Below the pieces are notes generated by a model. It saw only the letters and a program-made list of their open reading frames with translations, was not told where the DNA came from and made no database searches. The position numbers and the translations under genes are program-made. Below, piece by piece: positions 9,301-17,559 of a DNA stretch of 64,000 nucleotides (position 1 is its first letter; each line of letters starts with the position of its first letter). Source of the DNA: Marivirga tractuosa DSM 4126 (GTDB lineage: Bacteria > Bacteroidota > Bacteroidia > Cytophagales > Cyclobacteriaceae); NCBI RefSeq assembly GCF_000183425.1, contig NC_014759.1, forward strand, positions 4,269,001 to 4,333,000, in the 5' to 3' direction.

Positions 9301-11532
9301 TGGCGAAACTGTAACCCCAGGGAAACTAAATTTTGACGCACTTACACCGTTTGTTCGAGTATTGAAAGTACCTTGACCTACCACTACGTCTGCATTTGCC
9401 CCATCTGTGGTAGGAATAGAGTTGAAAACTAGAATTCTGTAATTATAATCCTCCGCTATCAATAGTTTGCCATCAGGAGATATAGAGGTGTTCCAAGGAT
9501 CACCAATTCTATTGCGCGCAGTACCTCTTCCTGTATTGTTCCATCCAGTCTGACCAATTAAAACATCTGCTTCTGCATTATTGGAAGTAGGTATTTTATT
9601 ATAAATTAATACTCTATTGTTTTCTCTATCAGTAACAATCATTTTACCACTAGGTGTAATTTGAATATCAGTAGGATATCTTAATCCACTTCTACCTGCA
9701 CCTCGATCTCTTGTGCCGAAACTACTTTGTCCAATAACAACATCTGCTTCAGCATTATTAGTAGTGGGTATTTCATTAAAAATTAATATTCTATTATTCT
9801 CTGAGTCAGCAATTAATAGTTTGTTTCCATCTGGACTGAAAGTCACACCATTAGGATTCCATAATCTATTACTGCTAGTGCCAGATCCAGTGTTAGTGAA
9901 ATTTGATTGACCTACGACAACATCAGCTGGTTCTCCATCGGAAGTAGGAACTGAATTCCATATTAAAACACGGTTAGTTGTTTGAGAACCTACTGCTAAT
10001 ACTCCTTTTACACTTACCGCTGAACTATTAGAACCTGGAGCTATTATATCAGAAGGTGTTGTTAACCCCGTGGTGAAATCAGGCTGACCTACCACGATTT
10101 TTGCGGAGTCAAAATTGTTGAAAATCTGGCGGAATACTTCTACCTCAAAAGTTTTGATGATAGGGCAAGTACCATCCGAAAGCTCGATAGTGACAGTTGT
10201 CGTCCCAAACTGATTTAAAGCTGGTCGTATTGTTAATTCCCTGTTTTCTCCGCTTCCTCCTACTGTTATGTTAGCATTAGGTAAAAGAGTCTGATTAGAG
10301 GAACTTATCGAAATTATTAAATCATCAGCAGCAGTTTCAGTATCTTCTACTGTAAAAGGAATTGGAGCGGATATGCCATTATAAGGAGCGGTTTGATCAG
10401 CAATTGTAGACAATTGAGGGCTTGAATTAGAACCCACAGATAAGCTTACTGAAGCACTGTTGTTGGAAAGATTTGGATCAGAAGCTGATGCACTAAGAAT
10501 TTCGGCATTGGCGTTAATGGTGCTTCCTTCCATGCCAGCATTTACTGACACAATTACCTCCAAAACAGCCGTTTCGTTGGCTGCTAAAGAATTAATAGTA
10601 TAAAGGCCTGTCGTCTCATTGTAAGTTCCATTTGAAGCATTAGCCGATACAAAAGATAGGCCTGACGGCAGATTGAATTCTGCTTCAATGTTAGAGCTGT
10701 TTGATGCAGAGGAATTCACCACTTCTAATGAATAGATAAATTCCTGGTCGGCACAAAGCTCTGCTACATTTGGGAATAAGTTGATGCCTAGGTCGTTTAC
10801 TTGAGGTGTATATGTGAATTTCAATCCATTAGTTGGAACCGAAGTATACCAAAGCTTGACAGTGCTATTTGCGCTGTTACCAAATAGCGTATTGGTAACA
10901 TTCCATTCATCATAATCATCGTAAGATCGATTAGAAAAATTTGAGATATTAGAACCATTAATACCGACATTTGCTGTGAAATCACGGAAAAAATCAAAGA
11001 AATTATAATCTATTTCATTGTTACCATAATGAAATTCAATCGAGCCATTATTTTCATACAATCGAACCTGGAAGTTTAGCTCACTATTTCTAGGCTGAAT
11101 TTTATAATTGTCCCATTGTATTACGAGTACTCTGTTAGGAGCTGAACCAATAACTTGCCTTCTGATGCTGGATCCATTTTGAGCTTCCAAATCAGCTCCC
11201 ATGGGGCTTACCACTAAAGTTCTCTCTGTCAAAGGAGCAATGCTGTTTGATCCTCCTGACCCTAAAACTAAATAACCGTTTATGGAGACACCTATGGTAT
11301 TGTAAGAATTTTCTAGATATTCAAAATCAAATCCAAAGTTAATATTATTGAAAAATTGATTATCATGATTCCTGTTATTTGTAATGACAGTACCCCCCGT
11401 TATTTCTTGGTAGGGTTCAATAGTAGCTTCAAATTCATAATCAGAAATATTCTGAGCGTAGCCTATGTTTTCTGAGTATAATACAAAAAGTGAAAATACA
11501 AGTAGTAGTTTTAGGTACTTCATATTGGGCAA
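6400..11532 (-). CDS. Giant T9SS-exported protein with NHL-type propeller and DUF11 domains
   Basis: A 1,710-residue cell-surface or secreted protein. Order of parts: signal peptide (1-26, ending GYAQ); a beta-rich N-terminal domain with FGFDFEYL and TLVVSPMGADL segments (about 30-240); a DUF11-type domain (about 246-360); a cadherin-like Ig domain (about 370-465); six repeats of about 57 residues (about 470-835) of the form ADVVVGQ...F...GVTFSPDG.LLIADSENNRILIFN, read as a six-bladed NHL-type propeller; a second DUF11 domain (about 836-940); a second cadherin-like domain; a long repetitive beta-helix-like region (about 1045-1400); and a C-terminal type A T9SS sorting domain starting near NVKLYPNPASNQ. 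An adhesive or binding role is inferred. It is followed by a strong terminator and has a 248-base upstream region to ald. Confidence 0.85.
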   Translation of the reverse strand: MPNMKYLKLLLVFSLFVLYSENIGYAQNISDYEFEATIEPYQEITGGTVITNNRNHDNQFFNNINFGFDFEYLENSYNTIGVSINGYLVLGSGGSNSIAPLTERTLVVSPMGADLEAQNGSSIRRQVIGSAPNRVLVIQWDNYKIQPRNSELNFQVRLYENNGSIEFHYGNNEIDYNFFDFFRDFTANVGINGSNISNFSNRSYDDYDEWNVTNTLFGNSANSTVKLWYTSVPTNGLKFTYTPQVNDLGINLFPNVAELCADQEFIYSLEVVNSSASNSSNIEAEFNLPSGLSFVSANASNGTYNETTGLYTINSLAANETAVLEVIVSVNAGMEGSTINANAEILSASASDPNLSNNSASVSLSVGSNSSPQLSTIADQTAPYNGISAPIPFTVEDTETAADDLIISISSSNQTLLPNANITVGGSGENRELTIRPALNQFGTTTVTIELSDGTCPIIKTFEVEVFRQIFNNFDSAKIVVGQPDFTTGLTTPSDIIAPGSNSSAVSVKGVLAVGSQTTNRVLIWNSVPTSDGEPADVVVGQSNFTNTGSGTSSNRLWNPNGVTFSPDGNKLLIADSENNRILIFNEIPTTNNAEADVVIGQSSFGTRDRGAGRSGLRYPTDIQITPSGKMIVTDRENNRVLIYNKIPTSNNAEADVLIGQTGWNNTGRGTARNRIGDPWNTSISPDGKLLIAEDYNYRILVFNSIPTTDGANADVVVGQGTFNTRTNGVSASKFSFPGVTVSPSGVMAIADFNNHRALIFNEIPETNGANADVVLGQRNFTESVNFNDGNGNTGQPSNRNMSLPYGINFDLNERLYINGRGMNRMMIFGETPSQVSDLSVAFTSDSNTPCVNSLVTYTVEISNNGPNNATNVVVTSALPSGFTPTGFEAQRGAYNQESGFWRIPFIGNGETVTLEMMGTVNAVQDGNTITAYASVRSYNQNDSDFTNNAGSVDIEVQDNEAPSITEFDDVILDINTGSPNINFTVNDANVDAGDLVVVASSSDQSLVQDGNITVDGGDANRFLQITPENGQFGLVTISVTVDDGTCSTTETFELFVGNVWLGNTTVWDAANNWSAGVPSEMISAVIPGNPIGGNYPVINGAAEVNNLIINENAKLTVNASRNLDVYGNLTNLGSEYTGNGNITMVGTNTQWIMGRINGLIINNGNGVNLENDLSTNRAINLQNGQLYVGNNSLTIRNPISGNSNNLIMDATSTLNVEGTTAGIVVPPSISDLRKLRLNNGSGLALSGSLQIADTLILATGIFNIADNTLQLNGYAQSTNGLLASTAGSTLNISSADDAGKIIYDNTQNELSQLILNVSNGQIEIENSVIVSTQLELLAGKLISSNGFIQASNTAQNGIIVAENAYIVGTLRRCVTTGIDYELPVGSSTYKQSVDINFNSMSASSCIDVYFTEANADPSFADISGLNLEINGNAIEQVLDYGFWTITPTNASGVYNYNISVTSTGHVNGNDAGNHILLKRENASESWTVLGEYSSTNEGGSFTDPITVSRANLTGFSDFAIGASSEGALPVQLLNFEAEQKQNGVLLKWATASEKNNSHFEIQKSTNGKDFETIGMVEGNGNSSKTIEYDYTDYSSHGNISYYRLQQFDFDGENEYSPVVKIEFESKLFNVKLYPNPASNQIAIDFDQEVGSSVIQFVNTSGQTVKQENMEGGNSIQLDISDLANGYYQIIIWSQTKKGMLSSNSKLLKK

Positions 11533-11721
11533 TTTTATAATAATTTAATAATGCAAAATTACATAATATTATACCTGAAGAAGCTTTTTTTTGACCTATA
11601 GAGTAGATAAATCGATGAGTTAATGAAAATATTCGTTAAAGGTGTGGGTACCGGAATAATACAATTGAATGTTTTAATTGTACGATAATTATTACACCAA
11701 AATACTGAGAGGTATAAATAA

Positions 11722-11757
11722 AAAATCCTGCTTTAGATGTTTTTAAAGCAGGATTTT
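11722..11757. terminator. Intrinsic terminator of ald
   Basis: A 14-bp perfect inverted repeat (AAAATCCTGCTTTA at 11722-11735, its complement at 11744-11757) with an 8-base loop. Read on the minus strand it follows the ald stop codon (11781) by 24 bases and ends in T residues. Confidence 0.85.
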
Positions 11758-11780
11758 AAAAATGAATTATTTAATGTTAC

Positions 11781-12914
11781 TTAAATTTTGTCCCAAACAT
11801 TACCTAAATACTTCTCGAAAGGAACGTGTTCTAAATCATATGCTTCAGCTACTGCATCATAAACCACATCTCCTTTGATCACATTTAATCCTAAAGCTAA
11901 ATCCCTGTTTTCTTGGCAAGCTTTTACCCATCCTTTATCAGCTAATTGGATGGCATAAGGAAGCGTAGCATTGGTTAAAGCCAATGTAGAAGTGTAAGGC
12001 ACAGCTCCTGGCATATTGGCAACACAGTAGTGAACTACATCATCAATGATATAGGTAGGGTCTTGGTGAGTGGTCGGTTTACATGTTTCAATACATCCAC
12101 CTTGATCAACTGCAACATCTACAAGAACAGTTCCTGGTCTCATTTCTTTTAGCATATCACGTGTGATCAAGTGTGGTGCTTTTCCACCTGGGATTAAAAC
12201 CGCTCCAATTATTAAATCAACTCTATGCAACATCTCACGAATGTTGTATTCGTTTGACATAAAAGTGTTGACATTAGCAGGCATTACATCATCCAAATAA
12301 CGTAAACGCTGTAGGTTTACATCCATGATAGTAACATCAGCACCCATACCGGCGGCCATTTTAGCGGCATTTGTTCCCACAACACCACCGCCCATAATCA
12401 TAACTTTAGCTGGACGAACACCAGGAACACCACCTAATAGAATTCCTCTTCCTTTTAATGGCTTTTCTAAGTATTTAGCGCCTTCTTGAATAGACATTCT
12501 TCCGGCTACTTCCGACATAGGTACCAAAAGCGGTAAGCTTCTATCTGGTTTTTCAACTGTTTCATAAGCCAAACAAATTGACTTATTTTTGATCATTGCT
12601 TTTGTCAAATCTTCGTAAGCAGCAAAATGGAAGTAAGTAAATACCAATTGATCTTCCTTAATCAATTCGTATTCCTCTTCAATAGGCTCTTTTACCTTCA
12701 TAATCATCTCAGCTTTCGCATAAGTGCTTTGAATGTCAGGTAAAATTTGAGCACCTGATTCTACATAATCTTCATCCAAAAAACCACTACCTTCTCCGGC
12801 AGTAGCCTGTACAAACACTTGGTGGCCTCTTTTGACCAACTCTTGTGTACCGGCTGGTGTCAAGGCGACACGGTTCTCGTTGTTTTTGATTTCTTTTGGT
12901 ACCCCAATGATCAT
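11781..12914 (-). CDS. ald: Alanine dehydrogenase
   Basis: A 377-residue NAD-dependent enzyme that interconverts L-alanine with pyruvate and ammonia; cytoplasmic, hexameric in the family. The start MIIGVPKEIKNNENRVALTP is diagnostic, with Arg15 for substrate carboxylate, Lys75 (MKVKEP) and His96 (TYFHFA) as the catalytic pair, the Rossmann glycine motif GGGVVGTNAAKMAAGMGADV at about 175-194, and the C-terminal CVANMPGAVPYTST signature. Length matches the family (about 371). It is a single-gene unit on the minus strand with a terminator behind it and a 329-base divergent region shared with the E1 gene. Confidence 0.96.
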   Translation of the reverse strand: MIIGVPKEIKNNENRVALTPAGTQELVKRGHQVFVQATAGEGSGFLDEDYVESGAQILPDIQSTYAKAEMIMKVKEPIEEEYELIKEDQLVFTYFHFAAYEDLTKAMIKNKSICLAYETVEKPDRSLPLLVPMSEVAGRMSIQEGAKYLEKPLKGRGILLGGVPGVRPAKVMIMGGGVVGTNAAKMAAGMGADVTIMDVNLQRLRYLDDVMPANVNTFMSNEYNIREMLHRVDLIIGAVLIPGGKAPHLITRDMLKEMRPGTVLVDVAVDQGGCIETCKPTTHQDPTYIIDDVVHYCVANMPGAVPYTSTLALTNATLPYAIQLADKGWVKACQENRDLALGLNVIKGDVVYDAVAEAYDLEHVPFEKYLGNVWDKI

Positions 12915-13243
12915 AACGCAATAATTTTAATGTTTCCTAATGAGGGCAAATATAAAGCAAACAATAGAATTTTCAGTCTAAGCCACTAGTTTTTTCAGAC
13001 ACTTTATATGATAATTTCAAAATCAAATTAATATTTTATTTTGAATAGGTATAGTTAGTGTTTGTTTGGTGGAATATTATTTTGACAGAATGAAAAAAGC
13101 TAAAAATATAAACTGGCTTATGCTTTCCAAACGCTTGTTAGGCTCAACTGAGTATTTAGGATTTGAAAGCCTCATCATTTTGGTTATTTTTGTTGAACTT
13201 ACTTACTAAAGTGAGCTTGTATTTTCAATAAAACACAAAGCTG
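12915..13243. other. Divergent intergenic region between ald and the fused E1 gene
   Basis: This 329-base AT-rich stretch should hold the promoters of both ald (minus) and the E1 gene (plus). I see no strong hairpin and no confident operator. A 39-codon open frame with its own ATG (13090-13209) encodes a short peptide with one hydrophobic stretch; it has no convincing ribosome-binding site and may be chance. A GTTAGGC heptamer at about 13139 fits the integron core consensus GTTRRRY, but no attC-like folding surrounds it. Confidence 0.5.
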
Positions 13244-15658
13244 ATGACAACCACCAAAAGCAATAAGAAGAATAAAATTAGTATATCTAAAGAAGAAGTT
13301 TTAAACGATTTTCGTTTAGGTTGGGAGAGTAGACATGCTAGTTTGATGGGACGGAAAGAAGTTTTTATGGGTAAAGCCAAATTTGGGATTTTCGGTGACG
13401 GAAAAGAATTGGCTCAATTGGCGATGGCTAAATCCTTTAAGAATGGTGATTTTCGTTCTGGTTATTATCGGGATCAAACGTTTATGTTTGCCATTGGTGA
13501 GCTAGGAATACAAGAATATTTTGCACAGCTTTATGCACATACGGATGTTAATGCAGATCCTGCCTCTGCTGGACGGTTAATGAATGGTCATTTTGCGACT
13601 AGAATGCTGGATGAAGCAGGGAAATACACAAGACTTACCGAAAGCAAAAATAGCTCATCTGATGTGTCGCCAACAGCAGCTCAAATGCCTAGATTGGTGG
13701 GGCTGGCATTTGCTTCTAAATTATTTAGAGAAAATAAGGAGTTAAACAAAAAAGAATTCGAGCAATATTCCATTGATGGAAATGAAGTAGCTTTTGGTAC
13801 TATAGGAAATGCTTCAACTTCTGAAGGAATGTTCTATGAATCAATCAATGCAGCTGGGGTTTTGCAAATTCCTATGTTGATATCAATTTGGGACGATCAT
13901 TATGGCATTAGCGTTCCACAGGAATTCCATACCACAAAAGGTAGCATTTCTGAAGCTTTAGCTGGTTTTCAAAGAACAAAAGATAAAAATGGATATGAAA
14001 TCTTGACTGTTAATGGTTGGGATTATGAAGCTTTGGTTGATACTTACCAAAAAGCGGCAAAAATATCTAGGGAAGAACATGTTCCATCTATGGTGCATGT
14101 TTTAGAAATGACTCAACCTCAAGGTCATTCTACCTCAGGTTCTCATGAGCGTTATAAATCAAAAGAAAGATTGGACTGGGAAGCAGAATATGACTGTTTA
14201 AATCAGTTCAGAAAGTATATTCTTGATCATAAAATTGCTTCCGAAAAGGAATTAGATAAAATAGAAGAGGAAGCTAAAAAGACTGCTAAAGATGCTAAAG
14301 ATGCAGCTTGGAAAGCCTTCATTGGCGAAATTAAGGATCAGCAGAAAGAAGCTCTAGGGTTATTGAATAATCTGGCGGAAGAATCAGGGCAAAATGAGAT
14401 TTCTGAAATTGCATCTGATCTTAAATCAGCCATGAATCCATTAAGATTGGATAATATCAAAGCTGTTAAAAAATCATTACGCTTGGTGATCAACCATGAA
14501 GGCGAAGCTAAGCAAAAACTTATTAATTGGTTAAATGCTGTAAATGAAGAAGGACATGACCGTTACAGCTCTCATTTATACAGCGAATCAGATGAGTCAG
14601 CCTTAAAAGTGGAAGTTATTGAACCCGAATATTCCAATGATCCGAAGAAAGTAGATGGCAGGGAGGTATTACAAGCTTGTTTTGATGCTGCTTTGGCTCG
14701 TGATAAAAGAGTATTTGCTTTTGGAGAAGATGTGGGGAAAATTGGGGATGTAAACCAAGCATTTGCTGGCTTGCAAGAAAAGTATGGTGAACTGAGAGTG
14801 ATGGATACAGGAATTCGCGAATGCACCATCCTTGGTCAAGGAATTGGGTCTGCTTTAAGAGGTTTAAGACCGATAGCTGAAATTCAATATTTGGATTACC
14901 TTCTTTATGCAATTCAGATCATGTCTGATGATTTGGCTTGTCTTCAATATAGAACTAAAGGCGGACAGAAAGCGCCATTGATTATTCGAACGAGAGGACA
15001 TAGGTTAGAAGGAGTTTGGCATTCAGGCTCTCCAATGGGTATGATTTTAAATGCTATCAGAGGTATTTATGTTCTAGTGCCTAGAAATATGACGCAAGCA
15101 GCTGGGTTTTACAATACCATGTTACAGTCCGATGATACTGCATTGATCATAGAATGCTTAAATGGTTATAGGTTAAAAGAATCTTTACCTGAAAATGTTG
15201 GAGAATTTACTGTTCCTTTAGGTCAGCCTGAAGTGATTAGAGAGGGAAGTGATGTGACCATCGTGACTTATGGATCAATGTGTAGAGTGGTAATGGATGC
15301 AGCCAATCAATTAGCTGATCAGGGAATTTCATGTGAGGTAATAGATGTACAGACTTTATTACCATTTGATATTGACCACAGCATAGTGGAATCAGTAAAG
15401 AAAACAAATCGAGTGGTTTTTGCTGATGAGGATGTTCCGGGTGGAGCTACTGGTTTTATGATGCAGAAAGTATTGGAAGAGCAAAAAGCTTATAGATTCT
15501 TAGATGCTCAGCCAATAACGATTACTTCAAACGAGCACAGACCAGCATATGCTTCAGATGGAGATTATTTTAGTAAACCTCAAATAGAAGATGTTTTTGA
15601 AAGGGTTTATGAAATGATGCATGAGTTTGATCCTGAGCAGTTTCCTGCTTTGTATTAA
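13244..15658 (+). CDS. Fused alpha/beta E1 of a 2-oxoacid (branched-chain type) dehydrogenase
   Basis: An 804-residue fusion of E1-alpha (about 20-420) and E1-beta (about 460-804), the thiamine-diphosphate decarboxylase of the 2-oxoisovalerate/pyruvate dehydrogenase class; it feeds acyl groups to a lipoyl E2 encoded elsewhere. The alpha half has TSEGMFYESIN (192-202) and the HERYKSKERLDWE segment of the phosphorylation-loop region; the beta half starts VDGREVLQACFDAAL and carries FGEDVGKIGDVNQAFAGLQ, the RECTILGQGIGSALRGLRPIAEIQY core, and a C-terminal transketolase domain (VTIVTYGSM). Between them is a lysine-rich helical linker (about 310-440). The usual GDG...NN metal motif reads GNA (188-190) ... 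DD (217-218), an Asp/Asn swap. Fused E1 proteins are common in Bacteroidota. Confidence 0.9.
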   Translation: MTTTKSNKKNKISISKEEVLNDFRLGWESRHASLMGRKEVFMGKAKFGIFGDGKELAQLAMAKSFKNGDFRSGYYRDQTFMFAIGELGIQEYFAQLYAHTDVNADPASAGRLMNGHFATRMLDEAGKYTRLTESKNSSSDVSPTAAQMPRLVGLAFASKLFRENKELNKKEFEQYSIDGNEVAFGTIGNASTSEGMFYESINAAGVLQIPMLISIWDDHYGISVPQEFHTTKGSISEALAGFQRTKDKNGYEILTVNGWDYEALVDTYQKAAKISREEHVPSMVHVLEMTQPQGHSTSGSHERYKSKERLDWEAEYDCLNQFRKYILDHKIASEKELDKIEEEAKKTAKDAKDAAWKAFIGEIKDQQKEALGLLNNLAEESGQNEISEIASDLKSAMNPLRLDNIKAVKKSLRLVINHEGEAKQKLINWLNAVNEEGHDRYSSHLYSESDESALKVEVIEPEYSNDPKKVDGREVLQACFDAALARDKRVFAFGEDVGKIGDVNQAFAGLQEKYGELRVMDTGIRECTILGQGIGSALRGLRPIAEIQYLDYLLYAIQIMSDDLACLQYRTKGGQKAPLIIRTRGHRLEGVWHSGSPMGMILNAIRGIYVLVPRNMTQAAGFYNTMLQSDDTALIIECLNGYRLKESLPENVGEFTVPLGQPEVIREGSDVTIVTYGSMCRVVMDAANQLADQGISCEVIDVQTLLPFDIDHSIVESVKKTNRVVFADEDVPGGATGFMMQKVLEEQKAYRFLDAQPITITSNEHRPAYASDGDYFSKPQIEDVFERVYEMMHEFDPEQFPALY

Positions 15659-15696
15659 CTGATTTTTGGTTTATTAACTCTTTTTAATAGATTTGT

Positions 15697-16230
15697 ATGA
15701 AATTGTATCTATTGAAAAGAGTTTTTTCCATATTTTTTATTTTATTGATTTCCACTCAGTGGATTTTGGGGTTAGTTACCATTAAGCTGGTGGAGGAAGT
15801 ATGGGTTGATCAAAAAATCTCAGAGCATAGAACTCAAATATCTAAAGAAGTCGCTACTGGTTTAGGTGTTTCTGATCATATAAAATTTGAACAAGTCAAT
15901 CCTTCTCAATATTTAAGACTTGGTTATGGAGCTCCTTTTATGGTCTCACATGATGTAAAGGGAGAGCAACTTCATTTTAAAGTGGCTCAAGAAAAGTCTT
16001 CCTCCGAATATCAAGTAAAAAGAATAAAACTAAGTGATTTTAATAAAGAGAGTTCTAAAAAAATAGGATATATAATTTCCCATATATTTTTAACTTATTT
16101 TGAATCTCATGAAAGCTATGAATTCTTTTCTATTAGCTTTCCAAATCACCTAAATCAAATGTTTCATGAGAAGTTCTATTCGAATTTTTCATTCGATATT
16201 CCTACCCCACCCCCTCAGATATTTCTTTAA
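15697..16230 (+). CDS. Hypothetical small membrane-anchored or exported protein
   Basis: A 177-residue protein I do not recognise. Residues 7-30 form one hydrophobic helix (FSIFFILLISTQWILGLVTI), either an uncleaved signal anchor or a signal peptide. The rest is polar, and the C-terminus ends in a proline-rich PTPPPQIFL tail, which I have seen in small proteins near metal-linked receptor genes in Bacteroidota; that is a weak impression. It starts 38 bases after the E1 stop but probably belongs functionally with the envelope genes downstream (287 bases away). Confidence 0.5.
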   Translation: MKLYLLKRVFSIFFILLISTQWILGLVTIKLVEEVWVDQKISEHRTQISKEVATGLGVSDHIKFEQVNPSQYLRLGYGAPFMVSHDVKGEQLHFKVAQEKSSSEYQVKRIKLSDFNKESSKKIGYIISHIFLTYFESHESYEFFSISFPNHLNQMFHEKFYSNFSFDIPTPPPQIFL

Positions 16231-16517
16231 TTTTATTTCGATCTAATTATTTATCAACTCTGTAGATCAATCTATAGTGGTAAATATGATTAATACTTTT
16301 TTGAAAATCACTGGGAACATTTTTCAACACGATTTCTATTTGGGAACCTGAATGCTTCAAGGGATTCATACTATTTAGCAGAAAAGTAAGCGGAAGCGTA
16401 TTATTTATTTTAAATACGTATGTATATAAATAAGTACGGTCTGTTTATTTCTTTATGTAGAATGAAAAGAAAGTCCTCACATTGATTTTCTTTTACAAAT
16501 AACAAAACTGAATTAAC
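16231..16517. other. Non-coding stretch before the envelope locus
   Basis: A 287-base AT-rich region. It contains short palindromic pieces (TACGTA near 16418) and a purine-rich stretch, but no hairpin terminator, no riboswitch I can recognise and no convincing open frame. It probably carries the promoter of the three-gene envelope locus at 16518-21831. Confidence 0.4.
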
Positions 16518-17552
16518 ATGAAAAAAATATTACAATTGATACTATCTACACCAGATAGGTGTCTAAAACATATTCAATACATATTATTTTCTAGAATCAA
16601 GAATTGCAGCCTACTAGGTAGAATGTCTGTTTATAGATCTATTTACTTGGTCATAATTGGGTTGTTTTTCACTTCGCATTTGAACGCACAAACACCAAGC
16701 GATGCATTAATGATGAAATCTAACCAATTATGTATTTTATTAGATTATAACTATTCGAGTTTTGATCATTATTGGGAAGGTGAGTTGAGGAGAAATAATG
16801 AAACCATCGCAATGGTTAAACGCAATAGTATTATGCCAATGGTAGCAGTTGGTATTTTGGATGACCTCAATTTTTATGCAGGAGTTCCTTATATAAAAAC
16901 GGAATCCACAGAGCCAAATGGAGGAAAATTTGCAGGTACAAGTGGTTTTCAGGATTTGAACATCGCTATAAAATATAGGTGGCTAAATAAACAATTTGAA
17001 AAAGGAGCATTAGCAGGACTTGCCACTGTTGGTTTTTCAACCCCAATCACTAACTATTTAGCTGATTATATGCCCTATAGTATTGGTTCTGGTGCTCCAG
17101 AATTGTCATATCGGGTTATAGTAGAATATAAAAATAACAATGATTGGTATTTCCGTGGTGCTGGGACTTATTTATGGAGAGGTTATGCGGAAGCCGAAAG
17201 AGCCTACTACTATAATAATGGTAGTTACTATACTCCATGGATGGATGTCCCTAATGCCTTTTCTACAGAGTTTGTAGTGGGTAAATGGTTGTTTTCTAAT
17301 TCATTACAAGTTCAAGTAAGCTACTTTGGCTCTAAGTCATTGAGTGGTGATGATATTCGACCGTACAATCCCGCTCAACCCACTAATAGAGTCAATATGG
17401 ATCGTATAGGCATATTCTCTCATTATTTTTTCTCAAATGTTACAGGCTTGGGTATTGTAGCATATCATAATCGAGTTGTTGCAGGGAGAAATGCAGCTCA
17501 TATGAATACAACAGGCATGGGATTAACCTACTATTTTAATTACCGAAAATAA
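16518..17552 (+). CDS. Outer-membrane beta-barrel protein (transporter/MetA-degradation-like family)
   Basis: A 344-residue frame whose true start is more likely Met36 at 16623, because a normal signal peptide (MSVYRSIYLVIIGLFFTSHL, then NAQ) begins there; the first 35 residues have no equivalent in exported proteins I know. The mature part (about 275 residues) is a chain of aromatic-rich beta-strands (for example GGKFAGTSGFQDLNIAIKYR and VTGLGIVAYHNRVV) ending TGMGLTYYFNYRK, as in PF13557-type barrel proteins of unknown cargo. It is 7 bases upstream of the lipoprotein gene and so part of an operon with it and the FecA-like receptor. Confidence 0.7.
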   Translation: MKKILQLILSTPDRCLKHIQYILFSRIKNCSLLGRMSVYRSIYLVIIGLFFTSHLNAQTPSDALMMKSNQLCILLDYNYSSFDHYWEGELRRNNETIAMVKRNSIMPMVAVGILDDLNFYAGVPYIKTESTEPNGGKFAGTSGFQDLNIAIKYRWLNKQFEKGALAGLATVGFSTPITNYLADYMPYSIGSGAPELSYRVIVEYKNNNDWYFRGAGTYLWRGYAEAERAYYYNNGSYYTPWMDVPNAFSTEFVVGKWLFSNSLQVQVSYFGSKSLSGDDIRPYNPAQPTNRVNMDRIGIFSHYFFSNVTGLGIVAYHNRVVAGRNAAHMNTTGMGLTYYFNYRK

Positions 17553-17559
17553 TTTAAAG

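Noticed and set aside
7715..9910. Four plus-strand open frames inside the propeller gene
   Set aside because: They are antisense shadows of a long repeated protein with clear domains; their peptides are low in charge variety and match nothing.
13139..13145. GTTAGGC as another integron core site
   Set aside because: It fits GTTRRRY, but there is no partner RYYYAAC or attC-like folding around it.
13090..13209. Thirty-nine-codon peptide in the ald/E1 intergenic region
   Set aside because: It has an ATG and one hydrophobic stretch, but no clear ribosome-binding site or known homologue; chance is likely in AT-rich DNA.
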